From Stappia sp. 28M-7 (GTDB taxonomy: Bacteria; Pseudomonadota; Alphaproteobacteria; Rhizobiales; Stappiaceae): a stretch of 64,000 nucleotides of DNA. The DNA lies in NCBI RefSeq assembly GCF_014252955.1, contig NZ_JACMIA010000001.1:744001-808000 (forward strand). The letters are read 5' to 3'. A program made the position numbers and the translations under genes. Position 1 is the stretch's first letter; each line of letters opens with the position of its first letter. The notes below the pieces were generated by a model. The model was not told the DNA's origin and did no database searches. It was given only the letters and a program-made list of their open reading frames with translations. Below, one piece after another: positions 50,734 through 56,612 of the stretch.

Positions 50734-51120
50734 GTGACGAAAAGCGGCAAGACAGGCTTTGAAATTCCCGAGCAGATGCGCGATTTCGCCGACCAGAGCG
50801 TCGATCAGGCCCGCAAGGCCTTCGACGAATACATGTCGGCGACGCGCAAGGCCGTGGGCAGCGCGGAAGAAACCGCCCAGACGGTGAAGGCCAGCGCCAA
50901 TGATATGGGCCGCACCGCGCTTGAATACACCGAGGAACATGTCTCGGCCGCCTTCGATCTTGCCCAGAAGATGGTCCGGGCCAAGGATCCGCAGGAAATG
51001 ATGCAGCTGCAGAGCGAGTATCTGAAGAAGCAGATGGAAGCCTTGGGCGAGCAGGTGCGCGAACTCGGCGACAAGGCCACCCGGACCGCGCAGGACATGG
51101 CCCGCAAGACCAGGGACTGA
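50734..51120 (+). CDS. Phasin-family protein
   Basis: A 128-residue amphipathic helical protein. Repeated heptads of Ala, Glu and Lys, with the phasin_2 pattern FADQSVDQARKAFDEYMSATRKAVGSAEE and AFDLAQKMVRAKDPQEMMQLQSEYLKKQMEALGEQVRELG, cover its length. It should coat poly-hydroxybutyrate granules. The start is GTG at 50734 after AAGGAGAGG. A second phasin gene follows with its own promoter, so two paralogues may serve different granule sizes or conditions. Confidence 0.85.
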   Translation: MTKSGKTGFEIPEQMRDFADQSVDQARKAFDEYMSATRKAVGSAEETAQTVKASANDMGRTALEYTEEHVSAAFDLAQKMVRAKDPQEMMQLQSEYLKKQMEALGEQVRELGDKATRTAQDMARKTRD

Positions 51121-51213
51121 TCTCTCCTCGGCACGCTGCCGTTTTGGCGGCGGAAACGGCGGGTTTCGCGGCCCGGTTTCCCAGGGAGCGGCGGGACTGC
51201 CATGCACATGGGC

Positions 51214-51249
51214 ATTGTGCGTTGCAATATTTATGTTGCAATGCACAAT
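51214..51249. promoter_or_regulatory. Large inverted repeat over the second phasin promoter (PhaR-type candidate)
   Basis: Arms 51214-51228 and 51235-51249 (15 bases each, 13 of 15 matching) flank a 6-base AT spacer. They are built of ATTGTGC and TTGCAA, with GCA/TGC repeats continuing to 51258. The right arm covers the -35 of the phasin promoter, where the PHB-responsive repressor PhaR acts in other bacteria; its known sites are TGC/GCA-rich. The identity is inferred. Confidence 0.62.
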
Positions 51250-51264
51250 GCACTTTGCTATATG
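51236..51264 (+). promoter_or_regulatory. Candidate promoter of the second phasin gene
   Basis: TTGCAA (51236-51241) and TATATG (51259-51264) are 17 bases apart, each matching 4 of 6 consensus bases. The transcript would start near 51271, about 95 bases before the ATG. Confidence 0.55.
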
Positions 51265-51365
51265 GAGGTCTGTAGATGGCGACCAGCGCATCTGGCGTTC
51301 CGGTCGCAGGCTTTCCCCGTAAGGCAGCCCGCCCAAGGGCCAGGGATCTGCCAAAGGAGCATACC

Positions 51366-51881
51366 ATGACCGAGACCAAGACCGCTTCCGCTGCGCCGAA
51401 GGCGCCGCGTGCCAAGACCGCCAAGGCCGCTGACGCGACCGTTTCCGCTTTCCCGAACTTCGAGGCTTTCACCATGCCGAAGATGGAAATTCCCGCCGTG
51501 ACCCGCGAGATGGCCGAGAAGAGCATCGAGCAGGCCCGTGAGGCCTATGCCAAGCTCAAGACCGCTGCCGAGGACGCGACCGACCTCATCGAGGACGGTT
51601 TCGAGACCACCCGCCGCAGCGTGCTCGACTTCAACCACAAGGCTGTCGACGCGGCCCGCGCCAACACCGACGCCACGTTCCAGTTCGTCAAGGACCTGTT
51701 CGAGGTCAAGACCCTGGCCGAGGTGATCGAGCTGCAGACCTCCTTCGCCCGCGCCCAGTTCGATGCGTTCGGCGCCCAGGCCAAGGACATGCAGGAGCTG
51801 TCCACCAAGCTGGCCGGCGAGATGAACGACACGTTCAAGGGGGCCGTCGAGAAGGCGTCCAAGGACTTCAAGGCGGCCTGA
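51366..51881 (+). CDS. Phasin (PhaP-type polyhydroxyalkanoate granule protein)
   Basis: A 171-residue phasin. After an Ala/Lys/Thr-rich tail (residues 1-25) come the Phasin_2 core helices: FEAFTMPKMEIPAVTREMAEKSIEQAREAYAKLKTAAEDATDLIEDGFETTRRSVLDFNHKAVDAARANTDATFQFVKDLFEVKTLAEVIELQTSFARAQFDAFGAQAKDMQELSTKLAGEMND. The start is ATG at 51366 with AAAGGAG upstream, so a longer open frame starting at 51276 is unnecessary. It probably is the major granule-coating protein, controlled by the inverted repeat at 51214. Terminator at 51914. Confidence 0.92.
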   Translation: MTETKTASAAPKAPRAKTAKAADATVSAFPNFEAFTMPKMEIPAVTREMAEKSIEQAREAYAKLKTAAEDATDLIEDGFETTRRSVLDFNHKAVDAARANTDATFQFVKDLFEVKTLAEVIELQTSFARAQFDAFGAQAKDMQELSTKLAGEMNDTFKGAVEKASKDFKAA

Positions 51882-51913
51882 TCCGCCTCCGGTCGATGAC
51901 CGGAACAGACATC

Positions 51914-51942
51914 GAGCCCGGGCCGCAAGGCCCGGGCTCTTT
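51914..51942 (+). terminator. Terminator after the second phasin gene
   Basis: A perfect 11-bp stem (51914-51924 with 51929-51939), GCAA loop, followed by only three T. Strong stem, short tail. Confidence 0.75.
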
Positions 51943-52062
51943 GCGTCGCGACAGGGCGTTTGCCCGGTGCGATGCCAGCTTGTGGACGAGCAGTCGGAAA
52001 GGCGGTTTGCACCTCTTGCAATCACCGTCGTTTCAAACTAGGTTCCGCCACCGAATTGACGT

Positions 52063-52139
52063 GCAGACGTAGCTCAGTTGGTTAGAGCGTCGGATTGTGG
52101 CTCCGAAGGTCGTTGGTTCAACTCCAACCGTCTGTACCA
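52063..52139 (+). tRNA. tRNA-His (anticodon GTG)
   Basis: A 77-base gene with CCA encoded (52137-52139). Acceptor GCAGACG pairs with CGTCTGT through a G1-U72 wobble at the end. D arm GCTC…GAGC, anticodon stem TCGGA/TCCGA with loop TTGTGGC (anticodon GTG at 52097-52099), and T arm GTTGG/CCAAC with TTCAACT are all present. The discriminator is A73 and the base before position 1 is T, so G-1 is not encoded. That is the known alphaproteobacterial form of tRNA-His. Confidence 0.95.
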
Positions 52140-52315
52140 TTCGCCTCCCTCCCCACATTGCTCATTCTCCTTATGCGTGACAGGCCGGCTTGTTGCCGCC
52201 TTTCGTGACGTTGCGCACGGCCGCGCCCGACTTTCCTTGCCTCCATCCTGCATCTTGAGGCACCCTGCCATAGGGGGCCGCCGGAACAATTGGACACGCA
52301 GGCGGGTTGGGGGAG

Positions 52316-52723
52316 ATGGCAGAGGACACCGGACGGACCGGTCATGCCGGCGATTCAACCGCCTATCGGATGCGTCGGCTGCTCGAGACCTATTACGACT
52401 TGACGCTGCAGATCAGCGAGCGTCTCCACGTGCACGACATGTCCGATGTCCTGATGCTGGTGCTGGTTGCGATCGCCGATCTGCGCGGCGCGCCGATGGA
52501 TGCCGAACTCCTCGCCGAAAAACTCGACTCCTCGCGCTCCACCATCGAGCGCCGCCTCAAGCCCTATCTGGATGACGGCCGGATCGCCAAGGAACGGCGG
52601 GGCAAGTCAGTGGTTTACCTATGGTCGGCCGAGGCCGGACAGCGCGAGGAAGCGCCGCCGGACATGAGCGTCGAGATGGTCCGGGCTGTCATGGCGATGG
52701 TTTTTGACATTGCCAACGATTGA
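52316..52723 (+). CDS. Small winged helix-turn-helix protein, GC-rich copy
   Basis: A 135-residue protein of unknown function with normal GC content. An N-terminal helical segment (about 17-55) leads to a winged-HTH core at about 60-105: MDAELLAEKLDSSRSTIERRLKPYLDDGRIAKERRGKSVVYLWS, with the recognition helix around SRSTIERRL. It is MarR/HTH-like and could bind DNA; no ligand domain is present. ATG at 52316 is preceded by GGGGGAG. It aligns without gaps to the next gene product (20 of 84 identical), so the two are tandem, diverged paralogues. Confidence 0.72.
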   Translation: MAEDTGRTGHAGDSTAYRMRRLLETYYDLTLQISERLHVHDMSDVLMLVLVAIADLRGAPMDAELLAEKLDSSRSTIERRLKPYLDDGRIAKERRGKSVVYLWSAEAGQREEAPPDMSVEMVRAVMAMVFDIAND

Positions 52724-52895
52724 GCTGACGCAAGGTACAGGCGGGTTAAAATTGTGGATAATCTGCATGACTGCGAAAATTACCCAGTGGATTGCCTGCC
52801 GCGCCCGCGACTTGGCGCTTGAGCTGCCGGGAATCGCCCCCGGAAACAGGCCTATTTCGTCAAAATGACGAATGACGACCCTCGGGAGGACCTTC

Positions 52896-53318
52896 ATGGC
52901 ACATTCAGATGATGAACTCCCGACTCAGGCGCACCGGATTCTGCGCCTCTATGAGATGTTTTTCAGCCTCATGTTCCGCTTCATGGAAGAGTATGAAGTA
53001 AACGACCTTGGAAATCTGATGATTATTACGACGATTTCCATCGCTAATGCGAACAGGATCGAGGCGGATATTGAAACTATCTCTGAGGAAACGGACATTC
53101 CGTACTCAACAGTACGTAGAAAAATCGAAAAAATGTGTGCTGATGGCATCCTTGAGATGCGAAAAGAAAATCAGAAGCTTGTTTTTTCTATCTCAGACCA
53201 GATGAACTTTGCTCACCCGGGTCAGAATAAAGAAGAAATAAGAAGAAAATTCCAGAAAGATGTAATTGATATTGTTGTTAAGTCTATAAACGCAATAATA
53301 CTTGAGAATAAGAAGTAA
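52896..53318 (+). CDS. Small winged helix-turn-helix protein, AT-rich copy
   Basis: A 140-residue protein with the same layout as its neighbour: N-terminal helices AHRILRLYEMFFSLMFRFMEEYEVNDLGNLMIITTIS, then a wHTH IEADIETISEETDIPYSTVRRKIEKMCADGILEMRKENQKLVFSIS and a basic, Lys/Ile-rich tail. Codon use is clearly AT-rich (AAT, ATA, TTT, AGA) unlike almost every other gene in the window, a sign of horizontal acquisition or relaxed constraint. RBS GGGAGGA is ideally spaced before ATG 52896. Role unknown; a DNA-binding regulator is the best guess. Confidence 0.72.
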   Translation: MAHSDDELPTQAHRILRLYEMFFSLMFRFMEEYEVNDLGNLMIITTISIANANRIEADIETISEETDIPYSTVRRKIEKMCADGILEMRKENQKLVFSISDQMNFAHPGQNKEEIRRKFQKDVIDIVVKSINAIILENKK

Positions 53319-53343
53319 AATTCAGAATGAAAAATTCATTTAA

Positions 53344-53373
53344 TTGACCTGTTAAGGTATCGTTAACTATACA
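53344..53373 (+). promoter_or_regulatory. Candidate gcrA promoter with CtrA site between -35 and -10
   Basis: TTGACC (53344-53349, 5 of 6) and TATACA (53368-53373, 4 of 6) are 18 bases apart, about 200 bases before the gcrA ATG. The spacer contains the full CtrA site (53352-53366), the classic geometry of repression. Confidence 0.55.
53352..53366 (+). promoter_or_regulatory. Full CtrA binding site (TTAA-N7-TTAA) upstream of gcrA
   Basis: TTAA at 53352-53355 and TTAA at 53363-53366 are separated by exactly seven bases (GGTATCG), the consensus for the master regulator CtrA. In Caulobacter CtrA represses gcrA. Position between the promoter elements supports repression here. Confidence 0.75.
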
Positions 53374-53570
53374 ATACACATACTCGATGACAGGTTCATC
53401 GAGTGACAGAGCCGGGGGGCGGGAACGCTCGGAACGCTCGCCACGGCGATGTGAGTCGCTACCGGAAAAACAGGATGTCGACAGCTGCCGGCGCTCGAAA
53501 GGGGCATCGGCGGAACAGGGAACCTGCGTGTGCGCACCAGGTGACCGAAGAGAAGAAAGCGGGGCTGAAC

Positions 53571-54101
53571 ATGGCTTGGACTCAGGAACGCGAAGATCTG
53601 CTCAGGAAGCTGTGGCTGCAGGGGCTCAGCGCCAGCCAGATCGCCTATGTGATGGCGGGCATCACTCGCAATGCAGTGATCGGCAAGGCCCATCGCATGG
53701 GGCTTCCCAAGCGTTCGCCGGCTACCAGCCATCGTCCGAAGCCCCGGGTCCAGCGCGGCAAGCCCTCGCTCGCCCTGGTCGGCGCCAAGCCGGCTCCGCG
53801 TGAAAGCATCATCGAGAAGCAGTTCCAGCGCAGCCTCGGCCTCAGCTTCGAAAGCGGATTCCAGGCGGAGCAGGGCGATCGCGTCACGCTGATGACGCTG
53901 ACCAGCCGCACCTGCAAGTGGCCGATCGGCGATCCGGCGGATGCCGACTTCCACTTCTGCAGCCATGAGGCGGAGAACGGCCGCTCCTATTGCGAGTTCC
54001 ACCACGGTCTTGCCTATCAGGGTGTCCGTCGCCGTCGTCAGGCGTCCGAGCGCACCGTAGCTGCCGTCCAGGCGATGCCGCTTCGAGCGATCGCGGTCTG
54101 A
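53571..54101 (+). CDS. gcrA: GcrA-family cell-cycle regulator
   Basis: A 176-residue protein. The N-terminal HTH (MAWTQEREDLLRKLWLQGLSASQIAYVMAGITRNAVIGKAHRMGLPKR) and the C-terminal zinc/Cys-His region (LTSRTCKWPIGDPADADFHFCSHEAENGRSYCEFHHGLAYQGVRRRR) are both classic for GcrA. It binds GANTC-methylated promoters with sigma-70 to drive S-phase and division genes. ATG at 53571 fits family length. Upstream promoter carries the CtrA site; two tandem terminators follow. Confident identification. Confidence 0.96.
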   Translation: MAWTQEREDLLRKLWLQGLSASQIAYVMAGITRNAVIGKAHRMGLPKRSPATSHRPKPRVQRGKPSLALVGAKPAPRESIIEKQFQRSLGLSFESGFQAEQGDRVTLMTLTSRTCKWPIGDPADADFHFCSHEAENGRSYCEFHHGLAYQGVRRRRQASERTVAAVQAMPLRAIAV

Positions 54102-54164
54102 CTGCTACGGGTCAGGGTTCGACGCGGGGGCCTTCCCCCTCCCAGGCCACTCGCGTTTGACCCC

Positions 54165-54202
54165 GGGGCGAGGCCGGTAACGGCCTCGCCCCCTTTTGTT
54201 TG
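54165..54202 (+). terminator. Terminator 1 after gcrA
   Basis: A perfect 12-bp stem (54165-54176 with 54181-54192) with GTAA loop, then CTTTTGTTT. Confidence 0.9.
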
Positions 54203-54210
54203 AAGGCGCT

Positions 54211-54244
54211 GCGAGGCCGGCAACGGCCTCGCTCTTTTTGTTTT
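54211..54244 (+). terminator. Terminator 2 after gcrA (near copy of terminator 1)
   Basis: A 9-bp stem (54211-54219 with 54224-54232) with GCAA loop, followed by TCTTTTTGTTTT. It repeats the GCGAGGCCG/CGGCCTCGC core of terminator 1, so it looks like a local duplication; a third, broken copy (GCTGCGAGGCTG) lies at 54250-54261. Confidence 0.9.
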
Positions 54245-54402
54245 ATGGGGCTGCGAGGCTGAAACTCGTGGTTCGCCGCTCTTGCCGCATTTGCCAGCCG
54301 GCTTGATCCTGCTCATTGTCGCTGGGGCGCATTCGCGCAAACTGGCAGCGAAAACGACAGGACCCGCCGGCATCGATGGCCGGCACGACGGGAGCACGCC
54401 GC

Positions 54403-54783
54403 ATGACCCTCCATCCCGGTTTGAAGAAGATTCGCCTCAACCTCGCTCGCACCCACGACTTTCCCAGCGGGTCGGCGCGCCACGGCTACGAGTTCGTCGC
54501 CCCGCTGGGGGAGGACGGGCATATCGATGCGGCGCAGTGGAAGGCGCATCGCGAGGCCTGCCGCGTGCGCCGGTTCTGGGCGGACGAGGAGGAGGACATC
54601 GGTCACCTCCTGCACCGGCCGGGCGGCTCCTGGGCCTTCCGCTACGATATCGGCGGCGACGAGGACGACGAGGCCGGTTATCGCTTCGCCGCCCATGCCT
54701 TCGTGCCGGGCGAATATGTTTCCATCCGCGACGAGGACGGCGACCTTCACACGTTTCAGGTGGTGACCGTCCAGGACGTGTGA
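54403..54783 (+). CDS. Conserved hypothetical acidic protein
   Basis: A 126-residue protein I do not recognise. MTLHPGLKKIRLNLARTHDFPSGSARHGYEFVAPLGEDGHIDAAQWKAHREACRVRRFW is followed by an acidic stretch (DEEEDIGHLL) and a beta-rich end (FRYDIGGDEDDEAGYRFAAHAFVPGEYVSIRDEDGDLHTFQVVTV). No signal peptide or membrane segment. It has a normal codon pattern and a usable GGGAG before ATG 54403. It stands alone between the gcrA terminators and the TPP enzyme gene. Confidence 0.65.
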   Translation: MTLHPGLKKIRLNLARTHDFPSGSARHGYEFVAPLGEDGHIDAAQWKAHREACRVRRFWADEEEDIGHLLHRPGGSWAFRYDIGGDEDDEAGYRFAAHAFVPGEYVSIRDEDGDLHTFQVVTVQDV

Positions 54784-54864
54784 GCCTTCCCTTCGGCGGA
54801 AGACTCATTCCGTTTCGGAATAGGGTGCCGACACTCGTGCCTTTGCGCGCGGGACTGCCGGCGG

Positions 54865-54882
54865 GTATACCGTGAGGTATAC
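54865..54882. promoter_or_regulatory. GTATACC/GGTATAC dyad upstream of the TPP enzyme gene
   Basis: A perfect 7-bp inverted repeat separated by GTGA, 25 bases before the ATG at 54908. GTATAC-type dyads are common operators of GntR-family repressors; the controlling factor is not known. Confidence 0.5.
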
Positions 54883-54907
54883 AACACTTGGATCGGGATG
54901 GAGTCAC

Positions 54908-56581
54908 ATGCACGGGAACGAGGCGCGCCGGGTCGCTGGTACGGGCGGATTTTTGCTGGTCAAGGCGCTGGAGCAGTTGGGCGCCGGCCGCGTCTTCTGC
55001 GTGCCGGGCGAGAGCTATCTGCCGGTGCTGGATGCGCTGCATGATGCGGCTATCCCCGTGACGGTCTGCCGCCAGGAAGGCGGCGCGGCGATGATGGCCG
55101 AGGCCTGGGGCAAGCTGACCGGCCGGCCCGGCATCTGCATGGTCACCCGCGGCCCCGGTGCCACCAACGCCGCCGCCGGCCTGCATGTCGCCCAGCAGGA
55201 TTCCACGCCGATGATCCTCTTCGTCGGCCAGATCGAGACCGGCATGCGCGGCCGCGACGCCTTCCAGGAGGTCGACTACCGCCAGATGTTCGGCGGCATC
55301 GCCAAGTGGGTCGCCGAGATCGAGGACCCTGCCCGCATCCCGGAGATGCTCTCGCGCGCCTATCACGTTGCGACCTCCGGCCGCCCCGGCCCGGTGGTTC
55401 TCGCCCTGCCGGAGGACACGCTGGCGCGCACCGCCGAGGTGATGGAGCTGCCGCCCTTCCGCCCGGTCGAGACCCATCCCTCGCTGGCCCAGATGGCCGA
55501 GCTGCAAAAGCGCCTGTGGGCGGCCCGCCGGCCGCTCGCCATTCTCGGCGGCAGCCGTTGGAACGACGCCGCACGCGCGGCCTTCGCCCGTTTTGCCGAG
55601 CGCTTCCGCCTGCCGGTCGCCTGCTCCTTCCGCCGGCAGATGTTGTTCGACAACCTGCATCCCAACTATGCCGGCGATGTCGGCATCGGCATCAACCCGG
55701 CGCTGGCTGAGCGGGTGAAGGAGGCGGACCTGCTGCTTCTCGTCGGCGGCCGCATGTCGGAGATGCCGAGCCAGTCCTACGAGTTGCTCGACATTCCCTC
55801 GCCGCGCCAGGCGCTGGTGCATGTGCATGCCGGCGCCGAGGAGCTCGGCCGCGTCTATCTTCCCGATCTGGCGATCCATGCGACCCCGATCGGCTTCTGC
55901 GCCGCGCTGGAGGGCTTGCAGCCGCCGAACGAGATCTCCTGGTCGGGCAGCGCCGACGAGGCGCACAAGTCCTATCTTGCCTGGTCGGGTGCCCGCCCGC
56001 AGGTGCCGGGCGCCCTGCAGATGGCACAGGTGATGGACTGGCTGGAGGAAAACCTGCCGGAAGACGCGGTGCTGACCAACGGCGCCGGCAACTACGCCAC
56101 CTGGGTGCACCGCTTCCACCGCTTCCGCCGCAACAATACGCAGCTCGCCCCGACCAGCGGCTCGATGGGCTACGGCCTTCCCGCCGCCGTTGCCGCGGGG
56201 CTGCATTCGCCCGGTCGCCGCGTCGTCTGCTTTGCCGGCGACGGCTGCCTGCAGATGACCATGCAGGAGTTCGGCACAGCGGTGCAGGACGGGTCGGCGA
56301 TCATCGTCGTCGTCGTCGATAACGGCATGTACGGCACCATCCGCATGCATCAGGAGCGGGAGTTCCCGGGCCGCGTCTCGGCGACCACCCTGGTCAATCC
56401 CGACTTCGCGGCGCTGGCCCGCGCCTATGGCGCCCATGCGGAGACCGTGCTGACGGCGGACGAGTTCGGCCCGGCCTTCGAGCGTGCGGCCGCTTCCGGC
56501 GGGCCGGCGCTGCTGCATCTCAAGCTCGATCCGGAGGCGATCACCCCGGTGCGCACGCTGAGCCAGATCCGCGCCGGCTGA
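54908..56581 (+). CDS. Acetolactate synthase-like thiamine-pyrophosphate enzyme
   Basis: A 557-residue TPP enzyme with the three-domain (PYR, central, PP) layout. Catalytic Glu57 lies in CRQEGGAAMMAEAWGKLTG, and the TPP/Mg site is GDGCLQMTMQEFGTAVQDGSAIIVVVVDNGMYGTIR starting near residue 444. It resembles AHAS large subunits and oxalyl/glyoxylate carboligase relatives, but no regulatory small subunit (IlvN) gene is adjacent, so a housekeeping AHAS is unlikely. ATG at 54908 has GGAG before it. The substrate is unknown; a GntR-like dyad controls its start region. Confidence 0.82.
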   Translation: MHGNEARRVAGTGGFLLVKALEQLGAGRVFCVPGESYLPVLDALHDAAIPVTVCRQEGGAAMMAEAWGKLTGRPGICMVTRGPGATNAAAGLHVAQQDSTPMILFVGQIETGMRGRDAFQEVDYRQMFGGIAKWVAEIEDPARIPEMLSRAYHVATSGRPGPVVLALPEDTLARTAEVMELPPFRPVETHPSLAQMAELQKRLWAARRPLAILGGSRWNDAARAAFARFAERFRLPVACSFRRQMLFDNLHPNYAGDVGIGINPALAERVKEADLLLLVGGRMSEMPSQSYELLDIPSPRQALVHVHAGAEELGRVYLPDLAIHATPIGFCAALEGLQPPNEISWSGSADEAHKSYLAWSGARPQVPGALQMAQVMDWLEENLPEDAVLTNGAGNYATWVHRFHRFRRNNTQLAPTSGSMGYGLPAAVAAGLHSPGRRVVCFAGDGCLQMTMQEFGTAVQDGSAIIVVVVDNGMYGTIRMHQEREFPGRVSATTLVNPDFAALARAYGAHAETVLTADEFGPAFERAAASGGPALLHLKLDPEAITPVRTLSQIRAG

Positions 56582-56589
56582 GCAAGTGC

Positions 56590-56612
56590 GGAGCCCGTCT
56601 CAGGCGGGCTCC
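56590..56612. terminator. Hairpin over the convergent ends of the TPP and Pat-like genes
   Basis: An 8-bp stem GGAGCCCG/CGGGCTCC (56590-56597 with 56605-56612) spans the Pat-like stop codon. It lacks a U-run, so it is a weak candidate. Confidence 0.4.

Noticed and set aside
51276-51365. N-terminal extension of the second phasin from an upstream ATG
   Set aside because: The added residues are not phasin-like, and AAAGGAG lies properly before the ATG at 51366.
52960-53340. AT-rich island as a possible phage or insertion-element remnant
   Set aside because: No integrase, transposase, terminal inverted repeats or target duplication are visible; only one intact small gene is affected.
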